From: Owenweeksia hongkongensis DSM 17368
Lineage (GTDB): Bacteria; Bacteroidota; Bacteroidia; Flavobacteriales; Schleiferiaceae
NCBI RefSeq assembly: GCF_000236705.1
Contig: NC_016599.1
Span: 434,001 to 498,000 of the forward strand
Direction: 5' to 3'
DNA length: 64,000 nt
A program made the translations under genes and the position numbers. Under the pieces are notes generated by a model. The model worked only from the letters and a program-made list of their open reading frames with translations, did not search any database and had not been told where the DNA came from. Shown here piece by piece: positions 8,331 through 16,539 of this stretch; within the stretch, counting starts at the first letter, position 1, and each line of letters begins with the position of its first letter.

Positions 8331-9281
8331 TTATGAGCCCAATTCTATCAATAACTTTTCGGAGGATTGTAACTTAAACGTTGTTTTTTCTACCGCAATA
8401 TGAGTTTTTGGAAATACTGCTTTAGCTTCTTGTAAGAGTTCATCAAACTCATCATATCGTACTGAAAAGTGCCCTATAATCAAATGTTTGGCTTCAACTA
8501 GTTGAGCAATTTCTGCTGCTTGTTTAGCTGTGGAATGCTTGGTTTGCTTAGCTCTGTCTTTTAAATCTTCACTGAATGTAGCTTCGTGATAAAGTAAATC
8601 TGGGGCATCGGGTAAAAGCTTTCGAAGTTGTTTGATAGGCTTGGTATCAGTACAAAAGGCGTAGCTCAAAGAAGCAGGAGCGTCCGTGGTTAGCTCATGG
8701 TTGGGCACAATGTTTCCATTTTCATCTTCCCAATCAGCTCCCTGTTTTATTTGTCGTATTTCAGCATTTGGAATACTATACTTTGCCAGGGCTTCTTTTA
8801 TAAACTTCCTTGGTTTTGGTTTTTCCTGAAAAAAGAAACCACAGCACGGAAGACTGTGTTTTAAGGGAAAGGAGTGAACCTTAATTCCTTTATCCTCATA
8901 TACTAAGTCAGGCTCCTTCATATTGAGAGGATGAAAAACAAGGGGGTATCTGAGCTTAGCATGAGAAAGAGCCAGTAAGTCGTAAATACCTTTTTCAAGC
9001 TCTGGTGGGCCATAAATGTGTACTTCCTTTTGTCTATCCAAAAGATGAAGTGTGCTGAGTAGAGGTACTAATCCATAAAAATGATCACCATGAAGATGAC
9101 TGATAAGGATGTGTTCGATGCGAGAAAAACCAATTCTATTTCTGCGTAATTGTATTTGAGTACCCTCACCACAATCCACTAAAAAGTGACGACTGGCAAT
9201 AGTTACAAACTGGGCAGTAGGATTTCTTCCGCTGAGCGGAATAGCGGAACTGCTCCCTAAAATCTGAACTTTAAGTTCCAT
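8331..9281 (-). CDS. rnz: ribonuclease Z
   Basis: Zinc-dependent endonuclease of the metallo-beta-lactamase fold that trims tRNA 3' ends. At 316 residues it is full length. The N-terminal strand LGSSSAIPLSGRNPTAQ and the DCGEGTQ segment are typical of RNase Z. The metal-binding HLHGDH motif is at residues 62-67. Further ligands appear in LKHSLPCCG, FCTDT, HEATFSEDL and IIGHFSVRY. The start codon shares one base with the stop of the upstream T9SS-cargo gene (TAATG arrangement), so it is translated with the pyr-linked transcript. Confidence 0.95.
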   Translation of the reverse strand: MELKVQILGSSSAIPLSGRNPTAQFVTIASRHFLVDCGEGTQIQLRRNRIGFSRIEHILISHLHGDHFYGLVPLLSTLHLLDRQKEVHIYGPPELEKGIYDLLALSHAKLRYPLVFHPLNMKEPDLVYEDKGIKVHSFPLKHSLPCCGFFFQEKPKPRKFIKEALAKYSIPNAEIRQIKQGADWEDENGNIVPNHELTTDAPASLSYAFCTDTKPIKQLRKLLPDAPDLLYHEATFSEDLKDRAKQTKHSTAKQAAEIAQLVEAKHLIIGHFSVRYDEFDELLQEAKAVFPKTHIAVEKTTFKLQSSEKLLIELGS

Positions 9282-10048
9282 TAGCGGGAGATTGTAAATC
9301 TCCCTGTAAAGGTTTTTTGATTTTCTTGTATAGTATATAGATACACTCCTGGGCTCAATGAATGGACATCAAAAGTAAAAGTGTTGTTGCCGTTGCGTAC
9401 ATCAAAAGATTTTGCAGCAACTACTCGGCCTAACATATTGGTAAGAGTTACTTCGGCTTCATCAGCAACCTGACCTTGATAATCAATATGCAGAGTGTTA
9501 TTTGCAGGATTTGGATAAAGCTTTGGGGCTTTATTGCTTGTAGCAACTTCATCAAGTCCTACGGGCTGACCTCCTTTAATTACAAGCATAAAACCACTAA
9601 TTGTATCTCGAAGAGGGGTAGGAAGGCCACCTATCGTGACGTTGTATTCAATCGCTACTTTAAGTTCTATTGAATCATTAGCTTGAGGAGTGCCCGTCAT
9701 GCTAAGACAGCCCGAAGAGCCTCCAAAAATTTTACATCCCGCAGGATTACAACTTGTGGTAAAACCTGCAGGCATACCCAATACACTATCAAGTTTCACA
9801 TAGTTTATAGTTACCGTTTGTCCAAACGCAGGGGTGTCAACAGGAATTTTAAAATAAAGAACTTCATTATAACTTTGACCAACGTAGGCATATGGCAAAA
9901 CCACATATGGAATTCCAAAAGCAGTGTCATGTCTGCTTCCTGGAGGTGCCTGATAAAGGTCGGTGATGGTAGGGTCGGGAGTACATTGAGCATTTGTAAA
10001 AAAAGTTGTGAAAAGCACAACAGATATGCTAAGTAGTATTTTCTTCAT
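9281..10048 (-). CDS. secreted protein with T9SS type A sorting domain
   Basis: A 255-residue exported protein. A signal peptide occupies about residues 1-20 (MKKILLSISVVLFTTFFTNA, then Q). The mature part is beta-rich with several cysteines (CTPDP, CNPAGCKIFGGSSGC). The last 80 or so residues are a T9SS type A C-terminal domain (LYPNPANNTLHI ... GVYLYTIQ ... GRFTISR), which would route it through the type IX system to the surface. The central domain is not recognised. It is embedded between pyrB and rnz, overlapping rnz by one base. Confidence 0.85.
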   Translation of the reverse strand: MKKILLSISVVLFTTFFTNAQCTPDPTITDLYQAPPGSRHDTAFGIPYVVLPYAYVGQSYNEVLYFKIPVDTPAFGQTVTINYVKLDSVLGMPAGFTTSCNPAGCKIFGGSSGCLSMTGTPQANDSIELKVAIEYNVTIGGLPTPLRDTISGFMLVIKGGQPVGLDEVATSNKAPKLYPNPANNTLHIDYQGQVADEAEVTLTNMLGRVVAAKSFDVRNGNNTFTFDVHSLSPGVYLYTIQENQKTFTGRFTISR

Positions 10049-10052
10049 AATG

Positions 10053-10382
10053 TTAAATTTTTCGCTCTATTTCTTCCATTTCCAGAATGTCCAAAGCTTC
10101 GTTTTCATTTGCTGCCGATGGGGTAGTAAGTTCTAGTTCATCAAGCAGTTGTAAGGTGGCAATTACGATAAAGCTTTGGTCTTGTTTAATAAAACGATCT
10201 ATTATCTTTTTAAGTTGGGTAGGTTGGCGAAAATTTCTCGCTGCAACCATGTGCAAAATAACATTTTCAGAGGAGACATCGTCTAAAATATTTTCTAGGC
10301 TCTCAAACTCAGAGTTACCCACGCTCTCAAAAGGACAGCGAATAAAAATATGATCATCCCGATATTCCACCTCATAGTTCAT
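10053..10382 (-). CDS. small conserved protein, possibly STAS-like
   Basis: A 109-residue soluble acidic protein. The predicted pattern of strand (YEVEYRDDHIFIRC), helix (FESLENILDD), strand (NVILHMVAAR), helix and strand (FIVIATLQLLDEL) resembles a STAS or similar small alpha/beta fold. I base this on the pattern only and would not insist on it. It lies two bases from pyrB and four from the T9SS cargo gene, in the same run. In related genomes a protein of this kind next to rnz is, to my recollection, common. Confidence 0.65.
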   Translation of the reverse strand: MNYEVEYRDDHIFIRCPFESVGNSEFESLENILDDVSSENVILHMVAARNFRQPTQLKKIIDRFIKQDQSFIVIATLQLLDELELTTPSAANENEALDILEMEEIERKI

Positions 10383-10384
10383 AC

Positions 10385-11326
10385 TTAGCCTTTGAAGTTC
10401 ATCTTCTTTTTAGAAGCTAAAAGGTACAAAACGGCCATTCTAATAGCTACTCCATTTTCCACTTGATTTAGAATAATAGAATAATCGCTATCGGCTACTT
10501 CGCTGGTAATTTCCACACCACGATTTATAGGACCTGGGTGCATTATGGTTATGTCCTTCTTCAAGCTATCCAGCATTGGCAGGGTAAGACCAAATTGCTG
10601 GGTGTATTCTCGCACCGAAGGGAAATATTTTATATCCTGGCGCTCATGCTGTACTCTTAGCATATTAGCTACATCACACCACTCCAGAGATTCTTGTAGA
10701 TTATGCGAAACTTCAACCCCCAATGTATGAATGTATTTAGGAATAAGTGTGGTTGGCCCGCAAACTCTGACTTCAGCTCCAAGTTTTTGCAGGCAAAATA
10801 TATTGGACAGAGCAACTCTAGAGTGAAGTATATCTCCAACTATCACCACTTTTTTGCCTTTCAAATCATTATGTTTCTCTCTCATAGAAAAAGCATCCAG
10901 TAGTGCTTGAGTAGGGTGCTCGTGAGCTCCATCACCCGCATTTACTATGGTGCTGTCCACGTTTTGTGAAAGAAATACAGCCGCACCTGGGTTAGGGTGC
11001 CGCATCACCACCATGTCCACTTTCATAGACAAAATGTTGTTTACAGTATCAATCAAGGTTTCACCCTTGGAAACAGAAGAGGAGGAGGCCGAAAAGTTTA
11101 CAGTATCAGCCGAAAGGCGCTTTTCTGCCAGCTCAAATGAGAGGCGTGTTCGTGTACTATTTTCAAAAAAGAGATTAGCTATTGTAATATCCCTAAGTGA
11201 AGGTACTTTTCTGATAGGTCGGTTAATCACTTCTTTAAACTGATCTGCCGTTTGGAAAATCAGATTAATATCTTCTGTGCTAAGGTTTTTAATACCAAGT
11301 AAATGGTCTACACTTAACTCACTCAT
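10385..11326 (-). CDS. pyrB: aspartate carbamoyltransferase catalytic chain
   Basis: Condenses carbamoyl phosphate with aspartate in the first committed step of pyrimidine synthesis. The 313-residue length is typical. The carbamoyl-phosphate-binding motif STRT (residues 57-60, within FFENSTRTRLSF) is present, as are HPTQALLDAF, the VGDILHSRVALSN segment and MHPGPINRG near the C-terminus. It overlaps pyrR by eight bases. No pyrI regulatory chain is in the window. Confidence 0.96.
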   Translation of the reverse strand: MSELSVDHLLGIKNLSTEDINLIFQTADQFKEVINRPIRKVPSLRDITIANLFFENSTRTRLSFELAEKRLSADTVNFSASSSSVSKGETLIDTVNNILSMKVDMVVMRHPNPGAAVFLSQNVDSTIVNAGDGAHEHPTQALLDAFSMREKHNDLKGKKVVIVGDILHSRVALSNIFCLQKLGAEVRVCGPTTLIPKYIHTLGVEVSHNLQESLEWCDVANMLRVQHERQDIKYFPSVREYTQQFGLTLPMLDSLKKDITIMHPGPINRGVEITSEVADSDYSIILNQVENGVAIRMAVLYLLASKKKMNFKG

Positions 11327-11864
11327 CTTTTGGCTTTATAAGGTATACTACGTCTTTTTCACTTTCTTCTTTCCACTCCACGGCTACTTTTTGCGAAGCC
11401 AAGGAGTCTACTTGCTTTCCTGTATAATCTGGTTGAATTGGTAGCTCTCTGGAAAATCTACGATCTATAAGTACAAGAAGTTCAATTTCTGATGGGCGAC
11501 CAAAACTGTGAATGGCATCCAAAGCAGAGCGTACACTTCTGCCGGTGTACAGAACATCGTCCACAAACACTACTTTTTTACCTTCTAGAATTACATCAAT
11601 CTTAGTTTGATTGGGTTGAAGAGGTATATCTCTACGTCTAAAATCATCCCTGTAAAAGGTAATGTCTAGTCGACCATGGTTTACATCAGAAATACCATTG
11701 TCCGCAAGCTTGGCTAGTAGTTTGTCAAGTACCAAAACACCACGTGGCTGTAACCCTATGAGTACTGTATCTTTAAAATCACCATGATTTTCGATAAGCT
11801 CACAAGTGAGTCGGCTAAGAATAATGTCTATGGATTTACCGCTGAGCAGTTCTTTTTTGATCAT
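11319..11864 (-). CDS. pyrR: bifunctional PyrR regulator/uracil phosphoribosyltransferase
   Basis: Phosphoribosyltransferase-fold protein. In Firmicutes PyrR binds pyr mRNA and also has uracil phosphoribosyltransferase activity. The PRPP loop VVFVDDVLYTGRSVRSALDA is intact, with the LIGLQPRGV segment upstream. The frame is open to a TTG at 11882, but the ATG at 11864 (MIKKELLSG) matches the family start better and gives 181 residues. A candidate -7 lies just upstream at 11880-11887. Whether it acts on pyr mRNA here is untested; I saw no antiterminator-terminator pair in the short leader. Confidence 0.93.
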   Translation of the reverse strand: MIKKELLSGKSIDIILSRLTCELIENHGDFKDTVLIGLQPRGVLVLDKLLAKLADNGISDVNHGRLDITFYRDDFRRRDIPLQPNQTKIDVILEGKKVVFVDDVLYTGRSVRSALDAIHSFGRPSEIELLVLIDRRFSRELPIQPDYTGKQVDSLASQKVAVEWKEESEKDVVYLIKPKDE

Positions 11865-11879
11865 CAGAAAAGGATTGTG

Positions 11880-11906
11880 CAAATGTAATCATTGATTGAA
11901 TTCAAA
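11880..11906 (-). promoter_or_regulatory. candidate pyrR operon promoter
   Basis: On the minus strand TTTG (11903-11906) is followed after 15 bases by TACATTTG (11880-11887), close to the Bacteroidota pattern but with short spacing. It lies between the mpl stop and the pyrR ATG, and supports the ATG at 11864 over the TTG at 11882. Confidence 0.45.
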
Positions 11907-13260
11907 TATCGGCTTCTTCGATCACTTTCTTCCAGTCAATGCCGTCAAAACTTCCAGAACTCATAATTAACAAGACGTCATCTTTCTTAAGTTCCGTTTT
12001 TATCTTGCTGATTAGGTTGGTATTGTCATCAAATACTTCCAGTTGGCTGTTGCCAAATTTATCTTGAATGGCCTGCGTATTTAGTTCTGGCAACCTCTTG
12101 TGCGCGACTACTTCCGGGTTAAAATATACATACTTTACATCTGCAGCATCCATACTTTCAGCATATTGATCCATAAATTCAATATTTAAACTGCTAAAAG
12201 TGTGTAATTCCAAGCAAGCAATTACGCGTCTATTTGGAAAGCTTTCTTTGACAGCATTTACGGTAGCATTCACCTTAGAAGGGGCGTGTGCAAAATCGCG
12301 GAAAGCCTTTATACCTTCTGATGCATCAATAGTTTCAAGCCTACGGGCAGCACCTTTGAATGAAGTGATAGCTTCATAAAACTGCTCATCATTTATGCCC
12401 ATTTGGTTACAAATCCAACGAGCGCCTTCCAGGTTATTCATATTGTGCTTTCCGAATATAGAAAGGGGCACAGGACCTTCCTCAGTATTTAATACAGCAT
12501 GTCCATCATTTACTTCGTAGTCTGGCAGACCGTAGGCAAATTTTTTCACCTCATTTTTGGTGCGTTCTATTACATTGTCTACCTCGGTATCGGTTTGGTT
12601 ATAAATTACCACACCTCCCGGTTCTATGCTTTCCAGCAAAAGATCAAATTGCTTTACATAGTCATCATATGTAGTAAACACATTAACATGATCCCAAGCT
12701 ATTCCTGAAATTAAAGTGATATTGGGTTTGTAGTGTAAAAATTTAGGACGTAAATCAATAGGAGAGGAGAGGTACTCGTCACCTTCGAGCAAAATAAAGT
12801 CGCTATCATTTGTGAGGCGTACCATGGCATCAAAACCTTCTAGCTGGGCGCCAATCATAAAATCACATTGATGATTATGATAATGTAGCACATGAAGAAT
12901 CATTGCCGAAATGGTAGTCTTGCCATGACTTCCAGCAATAACTACACGGGTTTTGTCTTTGCTTTGCTCAAATATAAACTCAGGGTAGGAGAGTACTTTA
13001 ATCCCCAATTCATTTGCTTTTGCAAGCTCAGGGTTATCCTTTCGGGCGTGCATACCCAAAATGATATAATCAAGATCTGTAGTAATATTTTCAGGGTACC
13101 ATCCCATAGACTTGGGAAGTAATCCTCTAGAATCTAATCGTGAGCGAGATGGTTCAAAAACTTCATCATCACTGCCACTTACTTCGTATCCTTTTTGGTG
13201 AAGGGCTATTGCCAAATTGTGCATGGCACTTCCGCCAATTGCAATAAAGTGTACTTTCAT
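11902..13260 (-). CDS. mpl: UDP-MurNAc:L-Ala-gamma-D-Glu-meso-DAP ligase
   Basis: Recycles the murein tripeptide by ligating it to UDP-N-acetylmuramic acid. It is a 452-residue Mur ligase. The N-terminal Rossmann-like domain is MKVHFIAIGGSAMHNLA; the ATP loop is AGSHGKTT (about residues 109-116). The central domain has LLEGDEYLSS and the C-terminal domain includes FRDFAHAPSKVNATVNAV. The HFIAIGG.AM.NLA start and FAHAP motif fit Mpl better than MurC, which has HTFxHHP-like features. It is upstream of pyrR on the same strand; a separate promoter for pyrR is likely. Confidence 0.9.
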   Translation of the reverse strand: MKVHFIAIGGSAMHNLAIALHQKGYEVSGSDDEVFEPSRSRLDSRGLLPKSMGWYPENITTDLDYIILGMHARKDNPELAKANELGIKVLSYPEFIFEQSKDKTRVVIAGSHGKTTISAMILHVLHYHNHQCDFMIGAQLEGFDAMVRLTNDSDFILLEGDEYLSSPIDLRPKFLHYKPNITLISGIAWDHVNVFTTYDDYVKQFDLLLESIEPGGVVIYNQTDTEVDNVIERTKNEVKKFAYGLPDYEVNDGHAVLNTEEGPVPLSIFGKHNMNNLEGARWICNQMGINDEQFYEAITSFKGAARRLETIDASEGIKAFRDFAHAPSKVNATVNAVKESFPNRRVIACLELHTFSSLNIEFMDQYAESMDAADVKYVYFNPEVVAHKRLPELNTQAIQDKFGNSQLEVFDDNTNLISKIKTELKKDDVLLIMSSGSFDGIDWKKVIEEADI

Positions 13261-13278
13261 TTATATAATTGCTTAGCG

Positions 13279-13286
13279 CAAATCTA
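13279..13286 (-). promoter_or_regulatory. candidate mpl -7 element
   Basis: TAGATTTG on the minus strand fits TAnnTTTG and ends 18 bases before the mpl start codon. No clear -33 element is seen inside the end of the upstream gene, so support is moderate. Confidence 0.35.
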
Positions 13287-13295
13287 TAAAAGCAT

Positions 13296-14078
13296 TTATT
13301 GTGCGGGCTGTACTACTTCCAATTTTGTTGCGTCAGCAAGATTTATCATAAAACGTTCGCCAATTAGATCGTCTAAAGCACCTACCATATGTACTTGGTT
13401 GGCATCTTCTTTCGAAAAGTCAATCACCCCAGCTGATCCATCAAAAATGTCATTAATATCAAATTGAATAAGCAATTCCTGAGTGCTACTTGAGTTTACC
13501 TCCAAATCAGAGCTAAAGTCATACTCGCGAATTTGATATAAAGCATCTTTACCTGGATGTATAGAAACTAAGTAGTCAGTGCTAGTAGAAGTTTGCGTAG
13601 ACTGGCCTTCAAGTTTTACAAAACGATAATTAATCATTGGCCAGTACATGCTCTGATAATTGGAAAGAGGATGATTTTGCGAGAAAGAGGTTGGGTCTGA
13701 AAGGTTTTGCTCTGCATCTACACCGTATCCAATTTTGATACTGGTATAATTTCCATAAGGAACATTGAGAGTAGTGGTGTTATCATCATTTTTTACCGGT
13801 GATAAAATATCCACACCTTTAACTAAGTGTAGTGTACCATCATCTTCTGTAAGAGTAATGTCGGACACATACATTCTTAATAATTGTAGCTTAAAATCAA
13901 ACCCAGTGGTAAGTTTAACATCATCACCCAAAGCCATTTGATTGTTTTCATCCATAATAGCAAACTTCAGTTTTACCATTTTATCTGGATTTAACTCTTC
14001 TTTTTTATCCTCTTTGCAGGAAGATAATCCGATTATTAAAGCTAATCCAGCAACAGAAAATGTCTTTAAGGTTTTCAT
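13296..14078 (-). CDS. MbnP-like lipoprotein (copy 1)
   Basis: A 260-residue lipoprotein with signal and lipobox LIIGLSSC (Cys at about 21). The mature part has the MbnP family pattern: a first strand MVKLKFAIMDENNQMALGDD, then FDFKLQLLRMYVSDITLTEDDG, then SIKIGYGVDAEQNLSDP. MbnP proteins of methanotrophs bind copper through an oxidised tryptophan made by the MbnH cytochrome peroxidase; Bacteroidota homologues are mostly uncharacterised. No MbnH-type gene is adjacent. It follows the second copy by 10 bases and is probably co-transcribed with it. Confidence 0.78.
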   Translation of the reverse strand: MKTLKTFSVAGLALIIGLSSCKEDKKEELNPDKMVKLKFAIMDENNQMALGDDVKLTTGFDFKLQLLRMYVSDITLTEDDGTLHLVKGVDILSPVKNDDNTTTLNVPYGNYTSIKIGYGVDAEQNLSDPTSFSQNHPLSNYQSMYWPMINYRFVKLEGQSTQTSTSTDYLVSIHPGKDALYQIREYDFSSDLEVNSSSTQELLIQFDINDIFDGSAGVIDFSKEDANQVHMVGALDDLIGERFMINLADATKLEVVQPAQ

Positions 14079-14088
14079 AATATTTTTG

Positions 14089-14835
14089 TTAAAACAAGTT
14101 TACTTGAAGACTATCAGCTACTTCTAGTGCAGCATCCATGTCAAACTGATTGGTAGGGTCAGTTTTAATTACTGGTCGGTCATAGAGTTGCATGTCATTA
14201 AATACTGGCCATAAATTTATTTGCACTATAAACGGAATTACGGCTGTACCTGAAACTGAAAAATTATTCACATCACTAATTTTGGACCTTGAATATGCTG
14301 TGGTTCCAATTCTAATATCAAAAGGAATTTTTCCAATGGAATCCAATGGATCAAGTGGATCAAAAAGCTTGCCCTTTATGACTATATGGTCAATACCATC
14401 TGCATCTAATCTAAATACACTGGAATTTTTCAATTCATCATCCTGAGCCATGGCCTTGGTGTAACCCACTCCTTGGGCAGAATCTAAACCTAACCTCAAT
14501 CCATATTGGCCAGAGTATCCGCCAGTTATAAAACGAGAGATTAATCGCTCTTGGTTTTTGGCTGTAATTAAAAATGGCTCTGGTCGGTGCAGAATAGTAT
14601 CACCTTTTTCAGCAAATGTATAATCGCTAAATGCAAAACTCATTTCAGTAAAATAAAACTCAAGACCCAAATTATTGGTGTAAATGGTGTCAAGATGTAC
14701 CGTTGAAGTATCGTATAGAATAGACGTTTCAATATTTACATTGTCTTTATTTTTTGCGGGGTTCTCGGTAGTTAGATCTTTCTCTTCGCATGCAAAGAAA
14801 GCTGGTACTATGAGTAGAAGAAATAATTTTCTCAT
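14089..14835 (-). CDS. MbnP-like lipoprotein (copy 2)
   Basis: A 248-residue lipoprotein starting MRKLFLLLIVPAFFAC, where the lipobox Cys is residue 16. The open frame extends to 14874, but that start lacks a signal sequence at its N-terminus and lies upstream of a candidate -7, so the ATG at 14835 is preferred. MbnP-like features are LEFYFTEMSFAFSDYTF, GQYGLRLGLDSAQGVGYT and a C-terminal VQINLWPVF(N)DMQLYDRP stretch. It is divergent in sequence from copy 1 (13296-14078) but of the same size and order of motifs. Function is inferred from family only. Confidence 0.7.
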   Translation of the reverse strand: MRKLFLLLIVPAFFACEEKDLTTENPAKNKDNVNIETSILYDTSTVHLDTIYTNNLGLEFYFTEMSFAFSDYTFAEKGDTILHRPEPFLITAKNQERLISRFITGGYSGQYGLRLGLDSAQGVGYTKAMAQDDELKNSSVFRLDADGIDHIVIKGKLFDPLDPLDSIGKIPFDIRIGTTAYSRSKISDVNNFSVSGTAVIPFIVQINLWPVFNDMQLYDRPVIKTDPTNQFDMDAALEVADSLQVNLF

Positions 14836-14857
14836 TGTTGAAATAAGGGTTAAACTC

Positions 14858-14865
14858 CAAATATA
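14858..14865 (-). promoter_or_regulatory. candidate -7 element of the MbnP pair
   Basis: TATATTTG on the minus strand matches TAnnTTTG and ends 22 bases before the preferred ATG at 14835. No convincing -33 TTTG is present. Confidence 0.38.
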
Positions 14866-14931
14866 GCAATACAATTACTATTGAATGATAGGAGATAATT
14901 AAAAAATAGGAGAGACTTATTAAACGCCAGC

Positions 14932-15723
14932 TTAGGAAGGAATGTCGCTTTGTTCAGTTACTTGGCTATCCTTAATTTTCTTCATGGTATTGAAGTCTTC
15001 GGTTTGCTCAATATTACGCATCAACTCGTCCAAAATTTGACGACTGTTCATGTTGTCGTAATCCAGCTTTAGCGGTTCCTTTATTGTAATGGAAAGTTTT
15101 ACACCTCTTTTTTTAAGGTATAATCCTTTTTTATCAAATGCTCTTCTAAAACCATCCACCACTACAGGAATTACAATAGGCTGAGTCTCTTTAATGATAT
15201 GAGCAGTGCCTCTTCTGCCAGGCACATAAGGAGTGGTGGTTCCTTGTGGGAATGTGATTACCCAACCAGCATCAAGTGCTTTGTAAATTTTGTTGATATC
15301 GCGCTTATCTACTCCACGATCCACCTCTTTACCAGCTTGACGCCAGCTACGTTTAATGGATACCGAGCCTACATAAGCAAATAGCTTTGGCAAAAATCCA
15401 GCCTTCATGGTTTCAAGAGCGGCCACAAAGAATATGTTGAGCTTAGGATTAAGAAGGTATATAGGGTTTGTAATTTTATCATACATACCCCATTTAGCAG
15501 AACAAAAAACTTGATAAAGTCCCATTACATCTGCGAAGTAAGTTTGATGATTGCTCACAAACATAACCTTAGTATTGGGCAAGCCCTTAAGGTGTTTACT
15601 TCCTTTTATTACTGTTTTGTTGACAATATTAAAACGATAAAATGCAACGAGGCCAACAATAAATATTAGAAACCTCTTTATTATCAGTGAATTGCCGAAT
15701 GCATCGCGTAGTCTGATCTTCAT
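14932..15723 (-). CDS. lysophospholipid (1-acyl-glycerol-3-P) acyltransferase
   Basis: A 263-residue PlsC-type acyltransferase, inner-membrane associated through an N-terminal hydrophobic segment (about residues 17-33). Acyl transfer to lysophosphatidate or a related acceptor is inferred. The catalytic NHQTYFAD (NHx4D) box is at about residues 58-65. The third motif reads FPQGTTTPYVPGRRGTAHIIK, with Gln where many PlsC proteins have Glu. The spacing is otherwise normal, and I believe this variant recurs in Bacteroidota. A KR-rich C-terminal tail follows. Substrate is not known. Confidence 0.85.
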   Translation of the reverse strand: MKIRLRDAFGNSLIIKRFLIFIVGLVAFYRFNIVNKTVIKGSKHLKGLPNTKVMFVSNHQTYFADVMGLYQVFCSAKWGMYDKITNPIYLLNPKLNIFFVAALETMKAGFLPKLFAYVGSVSIKRSWRQAGKEVDRGVDKRDINKIYKALDAGWVITFPQGTTTPYVPGRRGTAHIIKETQPIVIPVVVDGFRRAFDKKGLYLKKRGVKLSITIKEPLKLDYDNMNSRQILDELMRNIEQTEDFNTMKKIKDSQVTEQSDIPS

Positions 15724-15774
15724 GTAATGCTGAAATATCCTGGGCCAAAGATAGAATTAATAAAAAAGGAGGTG

Positions 15775-16407
15775 CTACAATACCTTAATAATCATCTGTC
15801 GAAGCTCGCTTAGCATCATAGCTGTGGCTCCCCAAATAGTGTGTCCATCTACGTAAAAGGTAGGCACATCCATGTTGAACCCACGCACATTTATTCTTTG
15901 TTGCTTGATGGATGAGTCTAGCAAAAAGTCATTAAAATCAACAGTAATAACATTCGCCACCTCACTAACCTGAGGAATAAACTGTGGCTCTTGGTGATAA
16001 ATTCCTGTAAAAGGATGAACCATAAAATTGCTCGGAGGGATATAAATAGGAGAGAAACTACCAAATACTTCAATCTCCGATGCTTTCAATCCAATTTCCT
16101 CTTCGGTTTCGCGAAGAGCGGTTTCTTTAAAAGAAGTGTCTTGTTCTTCAACTTTGCCTCCAGGAAATGCAATTTGCCCAGAATGAACACCTTTTGATGT
16201 GGCTCGTTCGATGAGTACAAGGTGTGGCCTTGTTTTTGTTTCAACGAAAAGCGCCATAACACCAGCCTGCCTAATATTAGTCTCTTCTATTTGAGAAGGT
16301 ACGAAGGCTGTTCGGCCTACAGGGGCAAGCATATGCTGTGCATCACTGCCCGGTAGCGGTTGCCGAAGTGCGGATTTTAAAACGCCTTGAAATTGTTCAA
16401 AGTTCAA
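15775..16407 (-). CDS. Nudix hydrolase, CoA pyrophosphatase-like
   Basis: A 210-residue Nudix protein predicted to hydrolyse CoA or its derivatives. The Nudix box reads GGKVEEQDTSFKETALRETEEEIGL (key residues Gly, Glu and the REtEEEiGL end). Upstream is HSGQIAFPGGKV and downstream FSPIYIPPSNFMVHPFTG, both typical of the NudL/CoA-pyrophosphatase branch. The start is a TTG at 16407; the frame stays open upstream but I see no ATG or GTG there. It is divergent from oxyR across a 132-base gap. Confidence 0.85.
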   Translation of the reverse strand: MNFEQFQGVLKSALRQPLPGSDAQHMLAPVGRTAFVPSQIEETNIRQAGVMALFVETKTRPHLVLIERATSKGVHSGQIAFPGGKVEEQDTSFKETALRETEEEIGLKASEIEVFGSFSPIYIPPSNFMVHPFTGIYHQEPQFIPQVSEVANVITVDFNDFLLDSSIKQQRINVRGFNMDVPTFYVDGHTIWGATAMMLSELRQMIIKVL

Positions 16408-16505
16408 GTTAAGTAGCTTTATGATTAAGTCTAAACCGATGAACGAAGGTAGAAATCTAGATTAAAAAAATATCAATGTGATAACATTAAATAAGTTTTA
16501 ATTAT

Positions 16506-16513
16506 TAAATTTG
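16506..16513 (+). promoter_or_regulatory. candidate oxyR -7 element
   Basis: TAAATTTG matches TAnnTTTG 26 bases before the oxyR ATG. No strong -33 TTTG lies at 17-20 bases upstream, which is compatible with a regulated promoter but does not show it. Confidence 0.38.
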
Positions 16514-16539
16514 CTCATCCAATTTGTAAAAGTAATATA

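Noticed and set aside
9683-10036. Long plus-strand ORF opposite the T9SS cargo gene
   Set aside because: It lies wholly inside a well-supported minus-strand gene with signal peptide and sorting domain, and its translation has no recognisable features.
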